This document shows positions 1 to 6,200 of a stretch of 6,695 nt of DNA, piece by piece (position 1 is the first letter of the stretch; each line of letters begins with the position of its first letter). The stretch lies in the NCBI GenBank assembly GCA_023412515.1, contig JAEYNO010000213.1, positions 1-6,695 on the forward strand, in the 5' to 3' direction. The notes below the pieces were generated by a model, which was not told where the DNA came from, did no database searches, and worked only from the letters and a program-made list of their open reading frames with translations. The position numbers were made by a program, and so were the translations under genes. This DNA is from Actinomycetes bacterium (GTDB taxonomy: Bacteria > Actinomycetota > Actinomycetes > Actinomycetales > Cellulomonadaceae).

Positions 1-231
1 GCGACGCCCGCCGCGTGGGTCGCGCGGCAGCGGGTGGCCCGCGCGCAGGAGCTCCTCGAACGCACCGACGCCCCGGTCGACGAGGTGGCGCGCCGCAGCG
101 GCTTCGGCACGGGCGCGCTGCTGCGCCACCACTTCGCCCGCACGCTCGGCACCACGCCGCTGAGCTACCGGCGCCAGTTCGCGTGCGCCGACGGCGACGC
201 CGCGCACGGCGCGGCCTCCCTCACCGCCTGA
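1..231 (+). CDS. AraC/GlxA-family transcriptional regulator, C-terminal fragment (5' end outside window)
   Basis: The frame is open from the first base to a TGA at 229-231, giving 76 residues; the gene starts upstream of the window. Visible residues 9-60 form the second half of an AraC-type DNA-binding domain. They comprise the helix RVARAQELLERTD, the helix-turn-helix VDEVARRSGFGTGALLRHHF (residues 26-45) and the family signature GTTPLSYRRQF (residues 50-60). The GTTP.(S/A)YRRQF ending and the ARAQELLE lead-in are typical of GlxA-like regulators, which carry an N-terminal DJ-1/PfpI (class I glutamine amidotransferase-like) domain; that domain is not visible, so the subfamily is an inference. 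It should be a cytoplasmic transcription factor of unknown target. The last 16 residues are an Ala/Asp/Gly-rich tail with no recognisable motif. It converges on the fasciclin gene and is separated from it by hairpins, so it is probably not in an operon with anything seen here. Confidence 0.88.
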   Translation, partial: ATPAAWVARQRVARAQELLERTDAPVDEVARRSGFGTGALLRHHFARTLGTTPLSYRRQFACADGDAAHGAASLTA

Positions 232-274
232 CCGCAGGCCGCGCCCGACGGGGGACGAGCCGCCCGCGCGCGGC

Positions 275-308
275 GACGCCCCCGTCCTCGGCGGAGAACG
301 GGGGCGTC
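275..308. terminator. Hairpin terminator between convergent regulator and fasciclin genes
   Basis: There is a perfect 11-bp inverted repeat: 275-285 (GACGCCCCCGT) pairs with 298-308 (ACGGGGGCGTC), with a 12-nt loop. It starts 43 nt after the regulator's stop and lies about 84 nt beyond the fasciclin stop on the other strand. No T-run follows on either strand, which is common for actinobacterial terminators. The position between two 3' ends supports a bidirectional role. Confidence 0.65.
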
Positions 309-347
309 CGGCCCGCACGGCGCTCGGAGCACGCCGGGGCCGCGGTG

Positions 348-378
348 CGGTGCGGGCCCTGGCATCCGCCCCGCACCG
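348..378 (-). terminator. Second hairpin just downstream of the fasciclin gene
   Basis: Bases 348-356 (CGGTGCGGG) pair perfectly with 370-378 (CCCGCACCG), a 9-bp stem with a 13-nt loop. It begins 13 nt past the fasciclin stop codon, reading on the minus strand. It may be that gene's own terminator or a 3'-end stabilising hairpin, upstream of the stronger hairpin at 275-308. There is no T-run, and short GC stems occur by chance in DNA of this composition, so support is positional only. Confidence 0.4.
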
Positions 379-391
379 GGTCAGGGGTGCG

Positions 392-1069
392 TCACATCGT
401 CGGCATCAGCACGCCGTCGATGAGGTACACCGTCGCGTTCGCGGTCTGCACGCCGCCGCACACGACGTTCGCGTCGTTGACCTTGAGCATGTCGCCCGAG
501 CCGGTCACGTCGACCGTGCCGCCCTGGACGGTCGTGTGCTCACCGGCGATCTGGTCGGGCGAGAGCCGGCCCTCGACCACGTGGTACGTGAGGATCGAGG
601 ACAGCGTCGCGGCGTCGGTCTTGAGCGACTCGATCGTCGCCGGGTCGATCTTCGCGAACGCCTCGTCGACCGGGGCGAACACCGTGAACTCGCCGCCGTT
701 GAGCGTGTCGACCAGGTTCACGTCCGGGTTCAGCTGGCCCGAGACGGCGGCCGTGAGGGTCGTCAGCAGCGGGTTGTTCGACGCGGCCGTCGCGACCGGG
801 TCGGTCGACATGCCCTCGATCGAGCCGGCGCCGTCCGGCACGGTCGCCGCGTAGTCGGCGCAGCCCGGGCCGACCAGGCCCGAGGCCATCATGTCGCCGC
901 CCTCGCTCGCCATGTCGTCCGGCGTGGCCGACGGCGTCGGCGCCATCGAGGTCATCGAGTCGGGCGTCGTCTCCGACCCCGTGTCGTCGCCCGAGCTGCA
1001 GGCGGTGAGTGCCAGGCCGGTCGTCAGCAGCAGCGCGGCGGACAGGCGCGTGCGGGTCGAGATCTGCAT
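392..1069 (-). CDS. MPT83/MPT70-like fasciclin-domain lipoprotein
   Basis: The product is 225 residues. Residues 1-24 are a lipoprotein signal peptide: basic residues R6 and R8, a hydrophobic core ending GLAL, then the lipobox L21-T22-A23-C24, so the mature protein should be lipid-anchored at C24 on the outer face of the membrane. Residues 25-63 are a flexible Ser/Thr/Asp/Met-rich tether. Residues 65-225 are one fasciclin (FAS1) domain with the H1 motif FTVFAPVDEAF (128-138), the H2 region ILTYHVVEG (159-167) including Y162-H163, and the terminal VYLIDGVLMP. From memory, segments such as DPVATAASNNP, LNPDVNLVDTLNGGE and VVCGGV.TANATVY match Mycobacterium MPT83 almost residue for residue. C70 and C204 correspond to the cysteines that form a disulfide in MPB70. 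FAS1 proteins act in adhesion or surface interactions; the exact role here is unknown. The ATG at 1069 is chosen for its strong GGAGGA ribosome site and the signal peptide directly after it; the frame stays open to 1501 but those codons are not credible protein. It is divergent from dipZ, with matching promoter motifs. Confidence 0.95.
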   Translation of the reverse strand: MQISTRTRLSAALLLTTGLALTACSSGDDTGSETTPDSMTSMAPTPSATPDDMASEGGDMMASGLVGPGCADYAATVPDGAGSIEGMSTDPVATAASNNPLLTTLTAAVSGQLNPDVNLVDTLNGGEFTVFAPVDEAFAKIDPATIESLKTDAATLSSILTYHVVEGRLSPDQIAGEHTTVQGGTVDVTGSGDMLKVNDANVVCGGVQTANATVYLIDGVLMPTM

Positions 1070-1076
1070 GGTCGTC

Positions 1077-1082
1077 TCCTCC
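1077..1082 (-). promoter_or_regulatory. Ribosome binding site of the fasciclin gene
   Basis: The minus strand reads GGAGGA 7 nt before the ATG at 1069. It is a near-perfect Shine-Dalgarno and fixes the start codon. It contrasts with dipZ, which has none. Confidence 0.85.
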
Positions 1083-1113
1083 AGGGTGCTGCGGAGGACC
1101 TCTCGCCCTCCGC
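1077..1113 (-). promoter_or_regulatory. Leader hairpin with alternative pairing to the Shine-Dalgarno
   Basis: On the minus strand the predicted leader reads GCGGAGG (1113-1107), a 9-nt loop, CCTCCGC (1097-1091), a short gap, then the Shine-Dalgarno GGAGGA (1082-1077). GCGGAGG and CCTCCGC form a 7-bp stem. The TCCTCC at 1098-1093 could instead pair with GGAGGA over 6 bp and mask the ribosome site. The two pairings are mutually exclusive. The base pairing is read from the sequence; that it regulates translation is only a possibility. Confidence 0.4.
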
Positions 1114-1124
1114 CGTCGCCCGTG

Positions 1125-1152
1125 GTTCGGAGCCGTGCCCCGCAGCGGATGG
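1125..1152 (-). promoter_or_regulatory. SigK-like ECF promoter of the fasciclin gene
   Basis: On the minus strand, CCATCC (1152-1147) is followed after 16 nt by CCGAAC (1130-1125). From memory, mycobacterial SigK promoters, including those of mpt83/mpt70, have CCATCC at -35 and CCGAAT at -10 with a similar spacer. Transcription would start about 6-8 nt downstream, near 1116-1118, giving a leader of roughly 48 nt. The -35 region forms a 9-nt inverted repeat with its divergent partner: GCGGATGGG at 1145-1153 and CCCATCCGC at 1246-1254. Confidence 0.72.
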
Positions 1153-1187
1153 GTCGGATCGGCGACCACTTTCCGTCGCCCCGGGGC

Positions 1188-1212
1188 CCCCGCCCGCGAT
1201 CCCCGCCCGCGA
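1188..1212. repeat. Two tandem copies of a 12-nt repeat between the divergent promoters
   Basis: CCCCGCCCGCGA occurs exactly at 1188-1199 and again at 1201-1212, a 13-nt period. It lies midway between the two -35 elements. It could be a binding site for a regulator, or simply low-complexity GC-rich spacer. No protein can be assigned to it. Confidence 0.45.
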
Positions 1213-1246
1213 CCCTCGGCCCCGGGCCGTCGTCGCAGGGTCGCAC

Positions 1247-1273
1247 CCATCCGCGGGACCGCCCGCGCCGAAC
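1247..1273 (+). promoter_or_regulatory. SigK-like ECF promoter of dipZ, probably leaderless
   Basis: CCATCC (1247-1252), a 15-nt spacer, then CCGAAC (1268-1273) repeats the arrangement on the fasciclin side, spacer shorter by one. Only 7 nt separate the -10 element from the ATG at 1281, so transcription would begin at or within a base or two of the start codon. No Shine-Dalgarno-like purine run precedes that ATG, which agrees with a leaderless mRNA, a common form in actinobacteria. Confidence 0.7.
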
Positions 1274-1280
1274 CCCCGGC

Positions 1281-3122
1281 ATGGACCTCGTGGTGGTGGC
1301 GCTCGTCGGACTCGTCGGCGGCCTGGTGACCGGGATCTCGCCCTGCATCCTCCCGGTGCTCCCGGTCGTGCTCCTCAGCGCGGGCGCGCAGGGCGCCCGC
1401 ACGGGACCCAGCCGCGCGGCACCCGTGCTCGCGACCACGGGCGCACCCGTGCGCGGCGCCGCCGCGGGCGTCGGCGTGCTCGAGCAGCCCGCGCTGCTCA
1501 CCGGTGGCGGCGCACCCGCCGAGCCGCCGCGCGCGAGCGGTGCACGCCCCTACCTCGTCGTCGCGGGCCTCGTCACGGCGTTCTCGCTCGCGACGCTCAC
1601 CGGCACGGTCGTGCTCAACGCGCTCGGCCTGCCGGGCGACACGCTGCGCTGGGCCGGCATCGCCGTCCTCGTCGTCATGGGCCTGGGTCTGCTCGTCCCG
1701 AGGTTCGAGCAGGTCATCGAGCGTCCCTTCGCGCGGCTCGCGCCGCGCCGCGCTCCCGGCAAGGACCGGGGTGCGTTCGTCCTCGGGCTCGGGCTCGGCG
1801 CCGTGTACGTGCCGTGCGCCGGCCCCGTGCTCGCGGCCGTGACCGTCGCCGGTGCCACGGGACGCGTCGACGCGTCGACCGTCGTCCTCACCGTCGGGTT
1901 CGCGATCGGAGCCGCGCTGCCGCTGCTCGTGCTCGCGCTCGCCGGACGCCGCGCCACCGAGCGGCTCGCGTTCCTGCGCACGCACCAGCGTCGCGTCCGT
2001 GCCGTCGGCGGCGCGGTCATGCTCGCGCTCGCGGCTGCCCTCACGTTCAACCTCACCGACGGGCTGCAGCGCGCGCTGCCCGGCTGGGCCGACAGCCTGC
2101 AGCAGCGGCTCGCGGCCGACGAGCGCGTCACGCAGCAGCTCGACCTCGGAGGCGTCGTGACGGCCGAGAACGAGGGCCTGTCCCGCTGCACGCAGGGTGC
2201 CACCGCGCTCGAGGACTGCGGTCCCGCGCCCGAGCTGCGCGGCATCGACACGTGGCTCCAGACGCCCGACGGCGAGGACCTCACGATGGCGGACCTGCGC
2301 GGCAAGGTCGTCCTGCTCGACTTCTGGGCCTACTCCTGCATCAACTGCCAGCGGTCGGTGCCGCACGTCGAGGCGTGGTGGCAGGCGTACCGCGACGCCG
2401 GGCTGGTCGTGGTCGGCGTGCACACGCCCGAGTACGCGTTCGAGCGCGAGACCGACAACGTCGTCGACGGCGCGCGGCGCCTCGGCATCACGTACCCGGT
2501 CGCGCAGGACAACTCCTACGCGACCTGGAGCGCGTACCGGAACCGGTACTGGCCCGCGTCGTACCTGGTCGACGCCGACGGCCAGGTGCGGCACGTGCAC
2601 CAGGGCGAGGGCGGCTACGACGTGACCGAGGACCTCGTGCGCGAGCTCCTGCAGGACGCCGACCCGGGCGTCGCGCTGCCGCCGCGCACGCAGGTCGACG
2701 ACCGCACCCCCGACGGCGCGCAGATCACGCCCGAGACCTTCCTGTCGGTGGGGAAGCGCACCAACGTCGCGGGCGAGTACGTCGAGGGCGAGCACACGTA
2801 CACCGCGCCCACCGACCAGCCGGCCGACACCGTCGCGCTGGACGGCACGTGGACCACCGACTACCAGGGCGCGACCGCGGGCGACGACGCCGCGCTGCGG
2901 CTGCGGTTCTCGGCGAGCGAGGTCCGCACGGTCGTCGGCGGCGAGGGCACGGTCACCGCGGTCGTGCGCGACGCGTCGGGGGCGGTCGTCGACGAGGTCG
3001 AGCACGAGATCTCCGGGTCGCCGCGCTCGTACCGCCTGCTCGCGCGGCCCGACCTCACGACCGGCACCGTCGAGCTGCGCGCGACGCCCGGCGTGCAGGT
3101 GTTCTCGTTCACCTTCGGGTGA
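1281..3122 (+). CDS. dipZ: DipZ: CcdA-like membrane domain, thioredoxin-like domain and C-terminal beta-rich module
   Basis: The product is 613 residues. Residues 1-257 are a CcdA/DsbD-type electron-transfer membrane domain with about six helices (near 3-31, 92-114, 122-139, 164-189, 199-221, 239-257). Its redox cysteines are C22 in GISPCILPVLP and C179 in VYVPCAGPVLA. An Ala/Gly/Pro-rich insert (about 35-89) separates helices 1 and 2. Residues 258-320 form an extracytoplasmic linker carrying C303 and C313. A thioredoxin-like domain (about 321-465) has WAYSCINCQRS with C353/C356 and a likely cis-proline P425 in RYWPASYLVD. Residues about 494-613 match the C-terminal carbohydrate-binding-like module of M. 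tuberculosis DipZ, ending VFSFTFG. By family, the membrane domain should pass cytosolic thiol electrons to the external thioredoxin domain, which reduces or isomerises exported-protein disulfides; the natural substrate is unknown. ATG 1281 is chosen because it opens directly onto helix 1 and fits the promoter; the frame extends upstream to 891 but over the fasciclin gene. It lacks the long N-terminal extension annotated for the tuberculosis protein. Confidence 0.95.
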   Translation: MDLVVVALVGLVGGLVTGISPCILPVLPVVLLSAGAQGARTGPSRAAPVLATTGAPVRGAAAGVGVLEQPALLTGGGAPAEPPRASGARPYLVVAGLVTAFSLATLTGTVVLNALGLPGDTLRWAGIAVLVVMGLGLLVPRFEQVIERPFARLAPRRAPGKDRGAFVLGLGLGAVYVPCAGPVLAAVTVAGATGRVDASTVVLTVGFAIGAALPLLVLALAGRRATERLAFLRTHQRRVRAVGGAVMLALAAALTFNLTDGLQRALPGWADSLQQRLAADERVTQQLDLGGVVTAENEGLSRCTQGATALEDCGPAPELRGIDTWLQTPDGEDLTMADLRGKVVLLDFWAYSCINCQRSVPHVEAWWQAYRDAGLVVVGVHTPEYAFERETDNVVDGARRLGITYPVAQDNSYATWSAYRNRYWPASYLVDADGQVRHVHQGEGGYDVTEDLVRELLQDADPGVALPPRTQVDDRTPDGAQITPETFLSVGKRTNVAGEYVEGEHTYTAPTDQPADTVALDGTWTTDYQGATAGDDAALRLRFSASEVRTVVGGEGTVTAVVRDASGAVVDEVEHEISGSPRSYRLLARPDLTTGTVELRATPGVQVFSFTFG

Positions 3123-3141
3123 GCCGCGGGCCGCGCCCGCA

Positions 3142-3187
3142 CGTGCGGACGCCCCGGCACCGGAGGGGGTGCCGGGGCGTCCGCACG
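3142..3187. terminator. Strong bidirectional hairpin terminator between dipZ and kgd
   Basis: There is a perfect 20-bp inverted repeat: 3142-3161 pairs with 3168-3187 around a 6-nt loop (GGAGGG). It begins 20 nt after the dipZ stop and 17 nt after the kgd stop on the opposite strand, so it can serve both convergent genes. No T-run is present, so it would be an I-shaped actinobacterial-type terminator. It fills most of the 81-nt gap between the genes. Confidence 0.85.
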
Positions 3188-3203
3188 GGGGCCGAGGGAG
3201 CCG

Positions 3204-6200
3204 TCAGCGGCGGAAGGCCGCCTCGACCAGCTCCTTCTGCTCCACCGCGTGCTTCTTGGCCGAGCCCGCGGCCGGCGACGCCGACTCGGGTCGCGACACG
3301 ACGCTCACCGGACGCTCGACGACCTGCGGCAGGTGCGTCGACACGAACGTCCACGGACCCTGGTTGCGCGGCTCGTCCTGCACCCAGACCAGCTCGGCGC
3401 CGTCGAACGGTGCGAGCGCGTCGCGCAGCGCGTCGGGCTCGAGCGGGTACAGCTGCTCGAGGCGCACGATCGCGGTCTGCTGGTCACCCGACTGCACGCG
3501 GTGCGCCAGCAGGTCCCAGTAGACCTTGCCCGAGCACAGCAGCACACGGGTCACCTGGTCGGCCTTGGCCGACGCGAGGTCGTCGCCGATCACGGTGCGG
3601 AACGTGCCGGACGTGAAGTCCTCGACCGACGACGTCGCGGCCTTGAGGCGCAGCATCGACTTCGGCGTGAACACCACGAGCGGGCGGCGCGGGCGCTGGT
3701 ACGCCTGCCGGCGCAGCAGGTGGAAGTGCGACGCGGGCGTCGACGGCTGCGCGATCGTCATGTTGTCCTCGGCCGCGAGCTGCAGGAACCGCTCGATGCG
3801 CGCCGACGAGTGGTCGGGACCCTGGCCCTCGTAGCCGTGGGGGAGCAGCAGCACGACCGACGAACGCTGCGCCCACTTCTGCTCGGCCGACGAGATGAAC
3901 TCGTCGATGACGGTCTGGGCGCCGTTGACGAAGTCGCCGAACTGCGCCTCCCACAGCACGAGCGCGTCGGGGCGCTCGACCGAGTAGCCGTACTCGAACC
4001 CGAGGGCGGCGTACTCCGAGAGCGACGAGTCGTACACCCAGAACTTGGCCTGGTCGGCCGACAAGTACAGCAGCGGCGTCCACTCGGCGCCCGTCTCGCG
4101 GTCGTGCAGCACGGCGTGCCGCTGCACGAACGTCCCGCGGCGCGAGTCCTGCCCGGCCAGGCGCACGGGGGTGCCCTCGACGAGCAGCGAACCGAACGCG
4201 AGGATCTCGCCGTAGCCCCAGTCGATCGCACCCTCGCGGCTCATCTGCTCGCGCTTGGCGAGCAGCTGCGCGAGCTTCGGGTGCACCGTGAAGCCCTCGG
4301 GCGGGCTGACGTGCGCCTGGCCGATGCGCTGCAGCACCGACGCGGGCACGGCGGTCTGCCAGCCGACCATGACGCCCGCGTCCTCGTGCTGCGACTCGGG
4401 CCGCTCGAGGCCGGCGACCGTCTCGCTGTCCGCCGCGGGCGGCGTCCAGCCGTCCTCGCGGGTCTCGGTGAACACGCGCTCGAGCTGCGACTGGTAGTCG
4501 CGCAGCGCCTGCTCGGCCTCCTCGAGCGTGATGTCGCCGCGGGCCACGAGCGTCTCGGTGTACGCCTTGCGCACCGAGCGCTTGGCCTCGATGAGGTTGT
4601 ACATCAGCGGCTGCGTCATCGACGGGTCGTCGCCCTCGTTGTGACCGCGGCGGCGGTAGCAGACGAGGTCGATGATGACGTCGCGGTCGAACTGCTCGCG
4701 GTACTCGAACGCGAGCTCGGCGACCCGGACGACGGCCTCGGGGTCGTCGCCGTTGACGTGGAAGATCGGGACCTGCAGGCCCTTGGCCACGTCGGTCGCG
4801 TACTGCGACGACCGCGACGAGGACGGACCCGTGGTGAACCCGACCTGGTTGTTGACGATGACGTGGATCGTGCCGCCCGTGCGGTACCCGCGCAGCTGCG
4901 CGAGGTTGAGCGTCTCGAACACCACGCCCTGGCCCGCGAAGGCCGCGTCGCCGTGGATGAGGATCGGCAGCACCGAGAAGCCGTCGCCGCCGAGGTCGAT
5001 GCGGTCCTGCTTGGCGCGCACGATGCCCTCGAGCACCGGGTCGACGGCCTCGAGGTGCGACGGGTTGGCCGCGAGGTACACCGCGGTCGTCGCGCCCGAC
5101 TCGGCCGTGAACACGCCCTCGGTGCCGAGGTGGTACTTCACGTCGCCCGAGCCCTGCACCGACTTCGGGTCCTGGTTGCCCTCGAACTCGCTGAAGATCT
5201 GCCCGTACGACTTGCCGGCGATGTTCGCGAGCACGTTGAGCCGCCCGCGGTGGGCCATGCCGATGCCGACCTCGTCGAGCCCGCCGTTCGCGGCGCGCGA
5301 CAGGATCGCGTCGAGCAGCGGGATGAGCGACTCGCCGCCCTCGAGCGAGAACCGCTTCTGCCCGACGTACTTGGTCTGCAGGAACGTCTCGAACGCCTCG
5401 GCGGCGTTCAGGCGCCGCAGGATGCGCAGCTGGTCCTCGCGCGGGGTCGGCGCGTAGCCGGCCTCCAGCCGCTCCTGCAGCCAGCGGCGCTGGCGCGGGT
5501 CCTGCAGGTGCATGTACTCGAAGCCGGTGGTGCGGCAGTACGAGTCGCGCAGCAGACCGAGCACCTGGCGCAGCGTCGCCCGCGGCCGGCCGGTGAACCC
5601 GCCGGTCGGGAACGTGCGGTCGAGGTCCCACAGCGACAGGCCGTGCGTCTGCACGTCCAGGTCCGGGTGCTTGCGCAGCCGGTAGGCCAGCGGGTCGGTG
5701 TCGGCCATGAGGTGTCCGCGCGACCGGTACGCGTGGATCAGCTCGGCGATGCGGGCCGGCTTGATCGGCTCGGCGTCCGGGTCGGCCGCCTCCTTGACCC
5801 AGCGGATCGGCTCGTAGGGCACCCGCAGCGACGCGAACACCCGGTCGTAGAACCCGTCCTCGCCCAGCAGCTTGCGGTGCAGGATGCGCAGGAAGTCGCC
5901 GGACTGCGCGCCCTGGATGATGCGGTGGTCGTAGGTGGACGTCACCGTCAGCACCTTCGACACGCCCATCCTGTTGAGCTGCTCGTCGGACGTGCCCTGG
6001 AACTCGGCGGGGTAGTCCATCGCGCCGACGCCGATGATCGTGCCCTGCCCCTGCATGAGGCGCGGCACGGAGTGCACGGTGCCGATGGTGCCGGGGTTGG
6101 TCAGCGAGATGGTCGTGCCGGCGAAGTCGTCGACCCCGAGCTTGCCGCCGCGGGCGCGGCGCACGACGTCCTCGTACGCCGTCCAGAACTGCGCGAAGTC

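Noticed and set aside
232..391. Possible small gene or RNA between the regulator and the fasciclin gene
   Set aside because: Only two hairpins are seen in these 160 bases; no start with a ribosome site and no coding signal.
891..1280. Upstream start for dipZ at 891
   Set aside because: The extra residues are antisense to the fasciclin gene and have no membrane or signal character; ATG 1281 begins exactly at the first helix and fits the promoter spacing.
1070..1501. Upstream extension of the fasciclin frame to 1501
   Set aside because: It would bury a clear lipoprotein signal peptide inside the protein, ignore the Shine-Dalgarno at 1077-1082, and run over the promoters and the 5' end of dipZ.
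540..3005. 821-codon open frame on the - strand opposite dipZ
   Set aside because: Low-complexity Arg/Asp/Glu/Gly-rich translation with no family resemblance; antisense to conserved dipZ domains.
350..3616. 1088-codon open frame on the + strand across the fasciclin gene and dipZ
   Set aside because: The translation is Arg/Ala/Gly-rich noise with no domain. It overlaps two well-supported genes and dipZ's terminator, and is the usual by-product of very GC-rich DNA with few stop codons.
3484..5631. 715-codon open frame on the - strand within kgd in another frame
   Set aside because: Arg/Pro/Ala-rich shadow of kgd, whose own frame shows all expected motifs.
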